64,000 nucleotides of DNA, from assembly GCF_002075885.1 (NCBI RefSeq), contig NZ_MDET01000012.1, forward strand, positions 213,144 through 277,143, read 5' to 3'. Numbering within the stretch: position 1 is the stretch's first letter; each line of letters opens with the position of its first letter. A program made the position numbers and the translations under genes. Positions 33,838 through 47,486 of the stretch are shown here, in pieces. Under the pieces are notes generated by a model that was given only the letters and a program-made list of their open reading frames with translations, was not told where the DNA came from and searched no databases. The DNA comes from Manganibacter manganicus. Its GTDB lineage: Bacteria > Pseudomonadota > Alphaproteobacteria > Rhizobiales > Rhizobiaceae.

Positions 33838-34095
33838 GCAGCGACCGTCATCGGTATCCCCAAGCCTCACTTCCGATGCGGGCCTGGCAGCAAAAGCGGC
33901 CGCCGACCATCAGTGAGCAATGCCCGATCGAAGTCGGCTATTCAACCGCCCGGCTTGAAACAGAATGGCGGATAATGCGGAATGCTCGGCTTTGCTCTTG
34001 GTGATTGGACGCGTCGCTGCTAGATTTGTGGCAACGTAGAGACATGAGCGCATGCAGCGTCTGGCCAATCCGGTTCGCGCGGCGCCGGAAGGAAA

Positions 34096-35451
34096 ATGAC
34101 AGTGGAAGACCACGACACCGGCGCTGGAGCGTCGGAAGTGGGCATTTCCGCGGGAGATTCGTCGTCGCCCGGTGCGAGGCGCTCTCGGGGGCGGCGTGCG
34201 AAAAAGCGTGCGCCGGATTCGCTCACAGCCGTTCACTTTGGAGAAGAGCCCGGCGCCAAAGGCAAAAAGCGTCGCAAGCGCAAGCGCGGCCGAAAAGTCT
34301 TTGCACGAGATCAGCAGATTGCGGCTGTGACGGAGCAGCGCGCGGAGACACCAGGTAAAAAGCCATCTTGTGGAGACCACGCCGTCCCACGGCTTGTTTC
34401 GCCGCAATCCGGCGAACCCTCTGCATCGCCCCGGCGAACATTCTGGCGTGAGCAGCCGGTGTTTGCGGCGCTCGATCTTGGCACCAACAATTGCCGTCTG
34501 CTGGTGGCGATTCCGACGCGCTACGGCCAGTTCCGCGTCATAGATGCGTTTTCGCGCATTGTCCGGTTGGGTGAAGGGCTTTCGACCAGCGGTCGGCTCT
34601 CCGAGGCGGCCATGGATCGCGCTATCGGGGCGCTCAAGATCTGCGCCGACAAATTGCGTAACCGCAAGATCAGGCGCGCCCGTCTGATCGCCACCGAAGC
34701 CTGCCGCAGCGCCGCCAACGGTGCCGAGTTCATTGCGCGCGTTGAGCGTGAGGCAGGTCTGAAACTGGAGATCATCGATCGCCGCACCGAAGCGCGGCTG
34801 GCGGTATCCGGCTGCGGGCCGCTGGTCGAGCGGGATACCAAGGGCGTCGTCCTGTTCGACATTGGAGGCGGCTCCTCGGAGATCGCGCTCGTTGATCTCA
34901 GCCGACACCGCTCACCTCGTCTTGCGAACCATATCGTGTCCTGGACATCGCTGCCGGTCGGGGTCGTGACGCTGGCGGAACGGTTCGGCGGACGGACGGT
35001 GACGCGCGACGTCTTTCGCGCCATGGTGGACGACGTTGCGGTCCGCCTGCATGCGTTCGATGGCCGACATCGCTTGAGCCATGTTACGGCCAGCCCGCAG
35101 TTTCACCTTCTTGGTACCTCCGGCACCGTCACCACGCTTGCCGGCGTGCATCTCAATCTGGCGCGTTACGACAGGCGGCGCGTGGATGGGCTGTGGATGG
35201 ATCGCGACAGCGTGGACCAGATGGTCGAAAAATTGCTCGGCTGGGATTTTCAGGAGCGTGTTGCCAATCCGTGTATCGGCGCGGATCGGGCCGACCTCGT
35301 GCTGGCAGGCTGCGCCATCCTCGAAGCCATTCGCGCCGTTTGGCCTTCGGAGCGCTTGCGCGTCGCCGATCGCGGATTGCGTGAAGGCATCTTGAGCGAA
35401 TTGATGGCCGATGACGGCGCGTGGCGCAGCAATGGGCGAGGGCGCAGGTGA
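34096..35451 (+). CDS. ppx: Ppx/GppA phosphatase family protein (exopolyphosphatase-like)
   Basis: A 451-aa protein that would hydrolyse polyphosphate or pppGpp. The actin-like ATPase-fold core begins at about residue 121 with [18 protein letters not shown]; phosphate 2 motif [14 protein letters not shown] is at about 255-268, and [12 protein letters not shown] at about 340. The first 115 residues are an extra low-complexity region, very basic ([24 protein letters not shown]). It lacks the C-terminal HD-like part of long Ppx. The gene overlaps rlmE by four bases, a pairing common in Hyphomicrobiales. Confidence 0.9.
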   Translation: MTVEDHDTGAGASEVGISAGDSSSPGARRSRGRRAKKRAPDSLTAVHFGEEPGAKGKKRRKRKRGRKVFARDQQIAAVTEQRAETPGKKPSCGDHAVPRLVSPQSGEPSASPRRTFWREQPVFAALDLGTNNCRLLVAIPTRYGQFRVIDAFSRIVRLGEGLSTSGRLSEAAMDRAIGALKICADKLRNRKIRRARLIATEACRSAANGAEFIARVEREAGLKLEIIDRRTEARLAVSGCGPLVERDTKGVVLFDIGGGSSEIALVDLSRHRSPRLANHIVSWTSLPVGVVTLAERFGGRTVTRDVFRAMVDDVAVRLHAFDGRHRLSHVTASPQFHLLGTSGTVTTLAGVHLNLARYDRRRVDGLWMDRDSVDQMVEKLLGWDFQERVANPCIGADRADLVLAGCAILEAIRAVWPSERLRVADRGLREGILSELMADDGAWRSNGRGRR

Positions 35452-36164
35452 ACAAAAAGCCGCAAAAGCCGGGATCCGGCGCCTCGCGCGTGCTGAAGAC
35501 ACGGGTGAAAAAGAAAAGCGGTTTGAAGGAATCGTCGCGGCGCTGGCTGCAACGGCACATGAACGATCCGTATGTGCAACGCTCGAAGGCTGAGGGCTAT
35601 CGGTCGCGCGCTGCCTACAAACTGATCGAAATCGACGATCGCTACAAGCTTCTGAAGCCAGGCATGAAGGTGATCGACCTTGGCGCAGCCCCCGGCGGCT
35701 GGTGCCAGGTTGCGGCGACGCGCACCAAATCCGCGCCGGAGAGCCCGCATGTGGTGGGGATCGACTATCTCGGTATGGATGCCGTGCCCGGCGCGCTCGT
35801 ACTGGAGATGGACTTTCTCGACGACGCCGCACCCGCGCGGTTGATCGAGGAACTCGGCGGGGAACCCGACATCGTGCTGTCCGATATGGCGGCACCGACC
35901 ACCGGTCACCGCAGAACCGACCATATCCGCACCGAACATTTGTGCGAGGTTGCGGCGGATTTCGCGATTTCAGTGTTGAAGCCGGGCGGCCATTTCCTGT
36001 CGAAAACCTTCCAGGGCGGCACCGAGCATGCGGTGCTCGATCTGTTGAAGCGCAACTTCCGTTCCGTTCACCACGTCAAGCCGCCAGCCTCGCGCGACGA
36101 ATCGGTGGAGCTTTATCTGCTGGCCAAGGACTTTAAGGGCAGGGTGGACGACGCCAGCGACTAG
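35448..36164 (+). CDS. rlmE: 23S rRNA (uridine(2552)-2'-O)-methyltransferase RlmE (FtsJ)
   Basis: A 238-aa SAM-dependent methyltransferase acting on U2552 in the ribosomal A loop. The SAM site is [15 protein letters not shown] (about 73-87), and the catalytic K-D-K-E tetrad is recognisable, including YKLIEID near 57, [15 protein letters not shown] near 141 and FLSKTFQGG near 183. I take the GTG at 35448, overlapping the ppx stop as GTGA, over an in-frame ATG at 35421 inside ppx. The basic N-terminus ([21 protein letters not shown]) would contact RNA. Confidence 0.94.
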   Translation: MNKKPQKPGSGASRVLKTRVKKKSGLKESSRRWLQRHMNDPYVQRSKAEGYRSRAAYKLIEIDDRYKLLKPGMKVIDLGAAPGGWCQVAATRTKSAPESPHVVGIDYLGMDAVPGALVLEMDFLDDAAPARLIEELGGEPDIVLSDMAAPTTGHRRTDHIRTEHLCEVAADFAISVLKPGGHFLSKTFQGGTEHAVLDLLKRNFRSVHHVKPPASRDESVELYLLAKDFKGRVDDASD

Positions 36165-36182
36165 TTATTCGCGAAATGGTCC

Positions 36183-39942
<3,760 letters not shown>

Positions 39943-39946
<4 letters not shown>

Positions 39947-40362
39947 GTCAAACAATGATCTTCTGGCCGATTCTGGCGCACATGCTTCTGGTGTACGTTC
40001 TCTATATGGTTCTTGGCTGGTGCCGCTGGCGCGCTGTGGCAAGCGGCGAAGCGACTTCGAACCAATACAAGACCCGTACACAGGAACCAGCGCGCAGCGT
40101 CGCCGTCTCCAATAACCTGATGAACCAATACGAACTGCCGGTACTGTTCTATGTGCTTTGCCTCGGCCTGTTCGTTACCAACGGCGTTTCCTACGTCGCT
40201 CTCATATTGGCATGGCTGTTCGTTGCTTCACGCTGCCTGCACAGCTACGTGCACGTCGCCTGGAACGATATCCGCTATCGTGGCCGCTCTTTCGGAATCG
40301 GCTTCCTATTGGTAATCGCGATGGCAGTTCTGCTGGCGCTGCATTTGCTCGGCGCCGGCTGA
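39943..40362 (+). CDS. MAPEG family membrane protein
   Basis: A 139-aa four-span protein of the MAPEG family (membrane-associated proteins in eicosanoid and glutathione metabolism). It starts with GTG overlapping the previous stop. Conserved-looking blocks are NNLMNQYELPVLFYVLCL (about 57-74) and ASRCLHSYVHVAWNDIRYRGRSFGIGF (about 95-121), the typical MAPEG helix-2 and helix-4 signatures. Bacterial members are poorly characterised; glutathione-dependent activity is possible but unproven. Confidence 0.85.
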
Positions 40363-40374
40363 TCGAAAGAGGCA

Positions 40375-41526
40375 TCAAAGCTCAAAAACAGCGATCCTGC
40401 GCTTGTCGAACTTGATGCCGATCTCGCCACGCACCAGCCGGAGTGCCTTATCGCCAAACACCGCACGCCGCCAGCCCTGCATCGCCGGAACGTCGGCCTT
40501 TTCGCCCTCGGCAGCGATGTGCTCGATGTCGTCGGACGATGCCAATACCTTCGTTGCCACACCTTCCTTCTCGGCGACGATCCGCAGCAACACTTTCAGG
40601 ATCTCGGCGGCCGCTCCGGTGCCCTCCGGTGGTTGGAATGACTTTGGCAGTTTGGGTAGTTCGTCCTTTGGTACGGCGAGCGCCGTATTGACCACGTCAA
40701 GCAGCGACTCCGCGCCTGACGACCGCTCCCAACCTTTCGGTATCGTCCGCAACCGGGCAAGCGCGGCAGCGTCGCGCGGCGCCTGCTGGGCAATCTCGTA
40801 GATGGCGTCGTCCTTGATTATACGGCCGCGCGGCACGTCGCGGACCCGTGCCTCCCGCTCCCGCCATGCCGCGACAGCCTGTAGGATGGCCAGTTCCAGC
40901 GGCTTGCGCACACGCATCTTGAGCCGCTTCCAGGCATCTTCCAGCGGTGGATCATAGGTCGTCCGGGAGGTCAGAACTTCCATCTCTTCATTCAGCCAAT
41001 GCGCGCGGTTCTCCCGCTCGAGTTCGGCTGTCAGATGCTGATAGACCTCGATGAGGTGAGTAACGTCGGCCAGCGCATATTGAAGCTGCTTTTCCGACAG
41101 TGGCCGTTGACGCCAGTCGGTGAAACGCGAGGATTTGTCCAGCCGTGTGCCGGTGATCTTCTGCACGATCTGATCGTAGGAAACGCTGTCGCCGAAGCCG
41201 CAGACCATCGCCGCGACCTGGGTGTCGAAAACCGGGTGCGGCACCAGATCGCCGAGATGAACGATGATCTCGATGTCCTGCCTGGCGGCATGAAAGACCT
41301 TGACCACCTTCTCGTTCGCCATAAGGCGGAAGAACGGCTTGAGGTCGAGCCCTGGCGCCAAAGGGTCGATCAACGCCGTGGTTCCGGGCGCCGCCATCTG
41401 GATCAGGCACAGGATCGGCCAGAACGTGGTCTCGCGGATGAATTCGGTATCGACGGTGACGAAGTCGGACGCCTCGAAGGCCGCTATGGCGGTTTCAAGT
41501 TCATCCTGTGTGGTAATGACGTGCAT
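40375..41526 (-). CDS. rnd: Ribonuclease D
   Basis: A 383-aa 3'-5' exoribonuclease of the DEDD family, used in tRNA and stable RNA 3' trimming. The exonuclease motifs are VDTEFIRETTFWP (Exo I, about 25-37), VKVFHAARQDIEII (Exo II, about 75-88) and QLQYALADVTHLIEVYQ (Exo III, about 149-165). HRDC-type domains follow. The start is taken as ATG 41526 (MHVITTQDEL); an ATG at 41535 is also in frame. It is divergent from aspS, the standard order in this group. Confidence 0.95.
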   Translation of the reverse strand: MHVITTQDELETAIAAFEASDFVTVDTEFIRETTFWPILCLIQMAAPGTTALIDPLAPGLDLKPFFRLMANEKVVKVFHAARQDIEIIVHLGDLVPHPVFDTQVAAMVCGFGDSVSYDQIVQKITGTRLDKSSRFTDWRQRPLSEKQLQYALADVTHLIEVYQHLTAELERENRAHWLNEEMEVLTSRTTYDPPLEDAWKRLKMRVRKPLELAILQAVAAWREREARVRDVPRGRIIKDDAIYEIAQQAPRDAAALARLRTIPKGWERSSGAESLLDVVNTALAVPKDELPKLPKSFQPPEGTGAAAEILKVLLRIVAEKEGVATKVLASSDDIEHIAAEGEKADVPAMQGWRRAVFGDKALRLVRGEIGIKFDKRRIAVFEL

Positions 41527-41718
41527 CAATTGCATTTGATCCTGAAATGGTCCCTTTTCTTTTCAGCCGGCAGCATGTTCGTCAAGCCACGGTGCCGCAC
41601 CAACCGGTTCAACGGCCGGTTTACCTTGACAAATCGGGGCTCTCATGCGCTTTTCCGGCCAATTTTACGAGCCGGTTCCCATTCCGGCTTTTGACAAACC
41701 CTGACCGGATTTTTCGAT

Positions 41719-43509
41719 ATGCATCGCTATCGCAGCCATTCCTGCGCTCAATTGAGAAAGGCCGATGTCGGCCAGACAGTTCGCCTTTCGGGCTGGGTGA
41801 ATCGCGTCCGCGATCATGGCGGCCTGCTGTTCATCGACCTGCGCGATCATTATGGCCTGACCCAGATCGTGGCCGACCCGGATTCGCCTGCTTTCAAAGT
41901 GGCTGAGACGGTGCGCGGCGAGTGGGTGATTCGCGTCGATGGCGAGGTCAAGGCGCGTACAGCCGAAACGATCAACGCAAATCTACCGACCGGCGAGGTA
42001 GAGGTTTTCGCAAACGGGATCGAAGTGCTTTCGGCGGCCAATGAGTTGCCTTTGCCGGTGTTCGGCGAGCCGGATTATCCCGAAGACATCCGCCTGAAAT
42101 ACCGCTTTCTCGATCTGCGCCGTGAAACGCTGCACAGAAACATCGTCCAGCGCACCCGCATCATCGCCGAGATGCGCAAGCGCATGGAAGGCTCCGGATT
42201 CACTGAATTCTCGACGCCGATCCTCACCGCGTCGTCGCCGGAAGGTGCGCGTGATTTCCTGGTGCCGTCGCGTATTCATCCAGGCACCTTCTACGCGCTG
42301 CCACAGGCGCCGCAGCAGTACAAGCAGCTTATCATGGTGTCGGGCTTCGATCGCTATTTCCAGATCGCGCCCTGTTTCCGTGACGAAGACCCGCGCGCCG
42401 ACCGTCTGCCGGGCGAATTCTACCAACTCGACCTCGAAATGAGCTTCGTCGAGCAGGATGACGTGCTTGCCACCATGGAACCGGTGATGCGCGGCGTGTT
42501 CGAGACCTTTGCCGAAGGCAAGCCGGTAACGCAGAATTTCCGCCGTATCCCCTACGACGAGGCGATGCGCAAATATGGCTCGGACAAGCCGGACCTGCGC
42601 AACCCCATCGAGATGCAGGCCGTTTCGGATCATTTTCGCGACTCAGGGTTCAAGGTGTTCGCCAATATTCTGGCCAACGACGCGCAAGCGGAGGTGTGGG
42701 CAATCCCGGCGAAAACCGGTGGTTCGCGCGCTTTTTGCGACCGCATGAATTCATGGGCGCAGGGCGAGGGACAGCCCGGCCTCGGCTATATCTTCTGGCG
42801 CAAGGAAGGCGAGAAGATCGAAGGTGCCGGCCCGCTGGCAAAAAACATCGGCGAGGAGCGCACCGAAGCGATCCGCCAGCAGCTTGGCCTTGCCGAAGGG
42901 GATGCCGCCTTCTTCGTCGCGGGCGACCCGAAAAAGTTCGCCACCTTTGCCGGCGCGGCGCGGACGCGCGCCGGCGAGGAGTTGAACCTTGTCGATCGCG
43001 CCCGGTTCGAACTGTGCTGGATTGTCGATTTTCCGTTCTACGAGTGGAACGAAGACGAAAAGAAGATCGATTTCGGCCACAATCCGTTTTCCATGCCGCA
43101 GGGCGGAATAGAGGCGCTGAACGGGCAGGATCCGCTGACCATCAAGGCCTTCCAGTACGACATGGTCTGTAATGGCTTCGAGATCGCATCCGGCGGTATC
43201 CGCAATCATCTGCCGGAAACCATGGTCAAGGCTTTCGAGATCGTCGGACTGGATCGCGCGACGGTGGAGGAGCGCTTTGGCGGCCTCTATCGCGCCTTCC
43301 AGTATGGCGCGCCGCCGCATGGTGGCATGGCGGCCGGCGTCGACCGGGTCGTGATGCTGCTTCTCGGGGCGAAGAACCTGCGCGAGATCACCATGTTCCC
43401 GATGAATCAGCAGGCGTATGATTTGCTGATGAATGCTCCGTCAGAAGCGACGCCGCAACAGCTTCGCGAACTTTCCTTGCGCGTCGTCGCGCCGAAAAAG
43501 GAAGGCTGA
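41719..43509 (+). CDS. aspS: Aspartyl-tRNA synthetase
   Basis: A 596-aa class IIb synthetase of the bacterial type. The N-terminal anticodon-binding OB fold begins [26 protein letters not shown] (about 21-46); class II motif 2 lies in [32 protein letters not shown] (about 210-241), the bacterial insertion follows, and motif 3 is [16 protein letters not shown] (about 535-550). ATG 41719 is the family start. A hairpin spans its stop codon and that of convergent hspQ. Confidence 0.97.
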   Translation: MHRYRSHSCAQLRKADVGQTVRLSGWVNRVRDHGGLLFIDLRDHYGLTQIVADPDSPAFKVAETVRGEWVIRVDGEVKARTAETINANLPTGEVEVFANGIEVLSAANELPLPVFGEPDYPEDIRLKYRFLDLRRETLHRNIVQRTRIIAEMRKRMEGSGFTEFSTPILTASSPEGARDFLVPSRIHPGTFYALPQAPQQYKQLIMVSGFDRYFQIAPCFRDEDPRADRLPGEFYQLDLEMSFVEQDDVLATMEPVMRGVFETFAEGKPVTQNFRRIPYDEAMRKYGSDKPDLRNPIEMQAVSDHFRDSGFKVFANILANDAQAEVWAIPAKTGGSRAFCDRMNSWAQGEGQPGLGYIFWRKEGEKIEGAGPLAKNIGEERTEAIRQQLGLAEGDAAFFVAGDPKKFATFAGAARTRAGEELNLVDRARFELCWIVDFPFYEWNEDEKKIDFGHNPFSMPQGGIEALNGQDPLTIKAFQYDMVCNGFEIASGGIRNHLPETMVKAFEIVGLDRATVEERFGGLYRAFQYGAPPHGGMAAGVDRVVMLLLGAKNLREITMFPMNQQAYDLLMNAPSEATPQQLRELSLRVVAPKKEG

Positions 43510-43533
43510 CGACGAGACTGGCGATCAGCCTTC
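43501..43533. terminator. Hairpin spanning the convergent aspS and hspQ stop codons
   Basis: GAAGGCTGA (43501-43509) and TCAGCCTTC (43525-43533) form a perfect 9-bp stem with a 15-base loop; each arm contains one gene's stop codon. There is no long T run, so termination may be partial. Its symmetry suits a bidirectional terminator or a barrier to read-through. Confidence 0.55.
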
Positions 43534-43858
43534 AGTGCCGAAGCTGGTGCTTCGGCGTGTAGCTGCCGTCAGGCATCTTTTCGAACATGTCGCGGATATG
43601 TGGGTGGCGGACTGGCTCGGCTGAATCGTCCTCCAGAAGATTTTGCTCCGAGACATAGGCGATATATTCCGTATCCGAATTTTCAGCGAGCAGATGGTAG
43701 AAGGGCTGGTCCTTGCTCGGTCGGACCTCGGCGGGGATCGACTCGTACCATTCCTCGGTGTTGGCGAATTGCGGGTCGACATCGAAGATGACGCCGCGGA
43801 ATTGAAACAGCCTGTGGCGAACCACCTGTCCGATCGAAAATTTGGCTGTCTTCATCAT
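43532..43858 (-). CDS. hspQ: Heat shock protein HspQ (YccV family)
   Basis: A 108-aa protein of the HspQ/YccV (hemimethylated-DNA-binding-like) family, which in enterobacteria modulates Lon and is degraded with it. The core reads FSIGQVVRHRLFQFRGVIFDVDPQFANTEEWYESIP (about 6-41) and PFYHLLAENSDTEYIAYVSEQNLLED (about 50-75). The start is taken as ATG 43858 behind GGTGAG; GTG 43867 and ATG 43855 are alternatives. It is convergent with aspS. Confidence 0.9.
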   Translation of the reverse strand: MMKTAKFSIGQVVRHRLFQFRGVIFDVDPQFANTEEWYESIPAEVRPSKDQPFYHLLAENSDTEYIAYVSEQNLLEDDSAEPVRHPHIRDMFEKMPDGSYTPKHQLRH

Positions 43859-44030
43859 ACTCACCACTTCAAACTCTTGAGTCTATTTGGCGCAGAGCGC
43901 GCAGCAATTCAATCCCGTGTGCTGACGGGCCAGCATTGGGGGTGATGGAAATGGTCGTTGGGCCGCGTGCCAAACCCACACTTGCCCGTTGGCGTTGCGT
44001 GCCGCCGCAGCGCCGGCATAACGGCGCGGC

Positions 44031-45233
44031 CTATCTCCGGAGACCCCCGGCAATTGCAGAGAAACCGCTCCCTGGCCGCAGGCCTTCGCGCATGAAGAAC
44101 GCACGCAGCGGCGCGAAGCCGCCGAGCAGGTTGAGCCCGGCGCTGCGGGCCAGCTGCGCCGGCAGCAGGTTTGAAAGCAGGGCCATATTCAAGAGGTTGA
44201 CGGCGCTGCTGCGAGCCAGGATATCCGGCCGCCGTTTCATATCATAGGCAGCAAGGGCTTTCGCGCCACCCGGATCAGAGCGGTTAATGCACGCAATTCC
44301 AATGAGATCGTCCGCATCCCTGATGCCGAGGTTGAGGCCTTGCGCGCCGATCGGCGGAAATACATGCGCGGCTTCGCCCACCAACGCGACTCGATTGTTG
44401 GCGAAGCGCCAGGGGGTGGCCGCCGAAAGCGGATAGACCTGTCTGCCAGACTCGACATCGACCCGCCCCAGCATCGACTGCATGCGGGTCTCGACACGTC
44501 GCGACAGGTTTTCATCATCAAGTACGGCAAGTTCCTCGGCGGTTTCGGGATGAACCACCCAAACCAGACTGGAGCGGTAGCCGCCGGGCAGCGGGACCTG
44601 CGTGCAGGGGCCTGTTTCCGTATGGAACTCCGTTGAGGTAAAGGCATGATCGAGACGATGGCCGAAATTCAGCACCAGTGCCGCCTGCGGGTAGGCGCGG
44701 CTGAAGATACGAATGCCCGCAGCCTCGCGCGCCGGAGAACCCCGGCCGTCGGCGGCCACGGCAAGCGATGCCTCCGCCTTGCTGCCGTCCTCCAGATGCG
44801 CGACGGCCCGGTCCGCGTCCAGTGTCCAACGCGCAACCAGTGATTTGCGCCACTCGATGCCGGGGCACGCTGCAACCGTCTGTACCAGCACGCGTATCAG
44901 CACGCTGTTGGGCATATTGAGGCCGAACTGTTCCTCATCGATCTCGGCGGCGCGGAATGTCACGGCTGGGCTGCGGATAAGCCTTTTCGAGCCGTCCACG
45001 ATCCGCATTGCCTTGATGGGCGCCGTTTGGGATGCAAGGGCGTCCAGCAGGCCAAGTTTCTCCAGCACGCTCAATGCAGGATTCATCAAAGCCGTGGTGC
45101 GCCTATCGCCGCCATCGGGCTCCAGGCCGACGAGTGTGACCTGAAAACCGGCGGCGGCAAAGCCGAGCGCCGAAACAAGCCCGGCCGGACCAGTTCCCGC
45201 AACAAGGATGGAAGCGCCTGTTCTATCGTCCAC
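44031..45233 (-). CDS. UbiH/UbiF/Coq6 family FAD-dependent hydroxylase
   Basis: A 400-aa flavin monooxygenase, probably hydroxylating the ring of a ubiquinone precursor. The N-terminal FAD site is VAGTGPAGLVSALGFAAAG (about 11-29), the DG motif is AVAADGRGSPAREAAGI (about 157-173), and the second FAD site is VALVGEAAHVFPPIGAQGLNLGIRDADDL (about 291-319), with the usual GD changed to GE. It fits the UbiH-like branch found in Hyphomicrobiales. Which ring carbon it hydroxylates cannot be told. It is divergent from pcs, and 43859-44030 downstream holds only a small hairpin (44010-44027). Confidence 0.88.
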   Translation of the reverse strand: MDDRTGASILVAGTGPAGLVSALGFAAAGFQVTLVGLEPDGGDRRTTALMNPALSVLEKLGLLDALASQTAPIKAMRIVDGSKRLIRSPAVTFRAAEIDEEQFGLNMPNSVLIRVLVQTVAACPGIEWRKSLVARWTLDADRAVAHLEDGSKAEASLAVAADGRGSPAREAAGIRIFSRAYPQAALVLNFGHRLDHAFTSTEFHTETGPCTQVPLPGGYRSSLVWVVHPETAEELAVLDDENLSRRVETRMQSMLGRVDVESGRQVYPLSAATPWRFANNRVALVGEAAHVFPPIGAQGLNLGIRDADDLIGIACINRSDPGGAKALAAYDMKRRPDILARSSAVNLLNMALLSNLLPAQLARSAGLNLLGGFAPLRAFFMREGLRPGSGFSAIAGGLRR

Positions 45234-45484
45234 AATCGGCTCCGGTTGAAAGCGATCTATGCCTTGGCATATAGGGCAGGGTGCGCCATAGGATCAACCG
45301 AGGGCGGAGGGTGAGGCTGCGGCATAGTGCTTGTATTGGTGCTGATGCTGCGCTTACTGTCGTCGGAAAGGGGACGCTTCATGACCGCTCGATGGTCGGC
45401 CGCAATCGGCCGGACACTGCAAGCGTGGCCAGTGCCCGCGCCTGCCTTGCCGAAGCGCCCTGCATGGAAAGGTTGGCTCCTACG

Positions 45485-46294
45485 ATGAAGAAGGCGGCGA
45501 CGGCCAAGAAGAAGATCGCGGATCGTATTCCACGCCCGAAGAAGAAGGTGACCTGGCCGCAAGCGAGAGCCTTTTCGGTTCATTTGCTCACGGCCTCCGG
45601 CTCTTTCCTCGCTTTCCTGTCGCTGGTCGCGGCCAGCGAGGAACGTTGGACGGCGATGTTCTGGTGGCTGGGACTGGCGCTGTTCGTCGATGGCATAGAC
45701 GGGCCGATCGCCCGCAAGCTCGACGTCAAGGAAGTCCTGCCGACATGGTCGGGCGAAATGCTCGACAACATCATCGACTATGTGACCTATGTGCTGATCC
45801 CGGCCTTCGCGCTTTACCAGCGCGGTTTCATGGGTGAAGGGCTGTCATTTCTGTCGGCGGCAATCATCGTGGTGTCGAGCGCGATCTATTATGCCGATAC
45901 CGGCATGAAGACGAAGGAGAACTTCTTCAAGGGATTCCCGGTCGTGTGGAACATGATCGTCTTCACCCTGTTTGTCATCGAGCCCGGCCAATGGCTTTCA
46001 TTCGGTGTCGTGGTCGTGGCAGGTATCCTGACCTTCCTGCCGATCAATTTTCTCCATCCTGTCAGGGTGGCGCGGCTGCGCCCGATCAATCTGACGGTGA
46101 CGCTGCTCTGGTGCGCCTTCGGGGCTTTGGCGCTGGCGCAGTCGGCGCTGGCGCAGTTCTATGACCAGATCGGCGTGATAGGCGACCAGGTCGGCGTATT
46201 CGCCAAGATCGGCATTATCGCCACCGGTATCTATCTGTTCTGCATCGGCGGTGTGATGCAGTTCTTCCCCAATCTCGGCTTGAAGAGAGGCTGA
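45485..46294 (+). CDS. pcs: Phosphatidylcholine synthase (Pcs, CDP-diacylglycerol-choline phosphatidyltransferase)
   Basis: A 269-aa membrane enzyme that condenses CDP-diacylglycerol with choline to phosphatidylcholine, a lipid typical of rhizobia and Brucella. The CDP-alcohol phosphotransferase motif DG-x2-AR-...-G-x3-D-x3-D is visible in DGPIARKLDVKEVLPTWSGEMLDNIIDY (about 76-103). About eight spans follow a very basic N-terminus (MKKAATAKKKIADRIPRPKKK). I take the ATG at 45485, with GGAAAGG upstream. The quinone oxidoreductase gene starts three bases later. Confidence 0.92.
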   Translation: MKKAATAKKKIADRIPRPKKKVTWPQARAFSVHLLTASGSFLAFLSLVAASEERWTAMFWWLGLALFVDGIDGPIARKLDVKEVLPTWSGEMLDNIIDYVTYVLIPAFALYQRGFMGEGLSFLSAAIIVVSSAIYYADTGMKTKENFFKGFPVVWNMIVFTLFVIEPGQWLSFGVVVVAGILTFLPINFLHPVRVARLRPINLTVTLLWCAFGALALAQSALAQFYDQIGVIGDQVGVFAKIGIIATGIYLFCIGGVMQFFPNLGLKRG

Positions 46295-46296
46295 CA

Positions 46297-47274
46297 ATGT
46301 CTAAAGCGATCCGTGTTCACGCCCATGGCGGCCCGGAAGTCCTGACTTATGAAGATGCAGATCCCGGTCGTCCCGGTCCGGGGCAGGTGTTGGTCAGGCA
46401 CACGGCAATCGGGCTCAATTTCATCGACGTGTATTTCCGTACCGGGCTTTATCCCGCCCCCAATGGCTTTCCGTTGGTTCCGGGTGGCGAGGCCGCTGGT
46501 GTCGTGATGGAACTTGGCGAGGGTGTTGCCGATCTGAAGCCCGGCGACCGTGTCGCTTACGCCGTTGGCACGGGCGCCTATGCCGAGCAGCGGGTGATCG
46601 CGGCCGACCGGCTGGTCAAGGTGCCGGAAGGGGTGAGCGACGAGCAGGCGGCTGCCATGATGCTGAAGGGCATGACCGCCGAATATCTGCTGCGCCGCAC
46701 CTTTCAGGTGACGGCGGGCGATACGATCCTCTTTCATGCCGCCGCCGGCGGCGTCGGTTTGATCGCCGGCCAATGGGCAAAGCATCTGGGCGCGACCGTC
46801 ATCGGTACGGCCGGCTCCGCCGACAAGGTCGCGCTCGCCAAGGCGCACGGTTACGACCATGTCATCAACTATCGCGAAAAAGATTTCGTCGCCGAGGTGG
46901 CCACGATCACCGGCGGCAGAAAGTGCGCGGTGGTGTACGATTCGGTTGGCAAGGATACCTTTGAAGGCTCGCTTGATTGCCTGAAGCCGCGCGGTCTGCT
47001 GGCGCTTTTCGGACAGTCGTCCGGCCCGGTCCCGCTGTTCAATCTCGGCGTCCTTGCGCAAAAGGGCTCGCTTTACGTCACCCGGCCCTCCCTGTTCGTT
47101 TACGTCGCCAGCCGCGACGATCTGGAGGCTTCGGCCAATGCTCTGTTCGACGTGGTGAAGAAGGGCATCGTGGATATCAAGATCAACCAGCGTTACGCGT
47201 TGAAGGACGCAGCAAAGGCACATGCCGATCTCGAAGGGCGCAGGACCAGTGGCACCACGATCCTCGTGCCTTGA
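46297..47274 (+). CDS. NADPH:quinone oxidoreductase (zeta-crystallin/QorA family)
   Basis: A 325-aa zinc-free medium-chain dehydrogenase/reductase. The N-terminal GroES-like domain includes HTAIGLNFIDVYFRTGLYP (about 35-53) and GGEAAGVV, and the cofactor site is AAAGGVGLIAGQWAKHLGATVIGTAGS (about 149-175), an NADPH-type pattern. The family Asn-Phe-xDxYxRxG block is complete. It reduces quinones or related electrophiles. Its pairing with pcs looks like simple co-transcription rather than shared pathway. Confidence 0.92.
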   Translation: MSKAIRVHAHGGPEVLTYEDADPGRPGPGQVLVRHTAIGLNFIDVYFRTGLYPAPNGFPLVPGGEAAGVVMELGEGVADLKPGDRVAYAVGTGAYAEQRVIAADRLVKVPEGVSDEQAAAMMLKGMTAEYLLRRTFQVTAGDTILFHAAAGGVGLIAGQWAKHLGATVIGTAGSADKVALAKAHGYDHVINYREKDFVAEVATITGGRKCAVVYDSVGKDTFEGSLDCLKPRGLLALFGQSSGPVPLFNLGVLAQKGSLYVTRPSLFVYVASRDDLEASANALFDVVKKGIVDIKINQRYALKDAAKAHADLEGRRTSGTTILVP

Positions 47275-47420
47275 TTGACGGCAGTTGGATAAAAAATGTC
47301 GAACTTTCTCACAACACCTTGAATTCGCTGGAATTCCTTGGCGGTTCCGTGCTTTAGTCTGGTATGGGGTTTCCACTGGAATTCTTGAAGCAGTTTCAAC
47401 GAGGCGGCAGCTTTGCCTGA

Positions 47421-47438
47421 AAGGCGGGCAACGCCTAC
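47421..47438 (+). other. Possible structured leader before the BMP-type ABC operon
   Basis: Around 47400-47460 the sequence is rich in short complementary segments; the clearest is AGGCG-GGCAA-CGCCT, a 5-bp stem with a 5-base loop. It lies some 50 bases upstream of the GTG start. It does not match any riboswitch consensus I can recall. The remaining bases 47275-47420 show nothing identifiable. Confidence 0.25.
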
Positions 47439-47486
47439 GATGCCTTCGGGAACATAGAATATGTCCGGCAACGGATGGGAGGTAAC

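Noticed and set aside
33910..34908. 332-codon minus-strand frame over ppx
   Set aside because: Opposes the recognisable Ppx core and has no recognisable domain.
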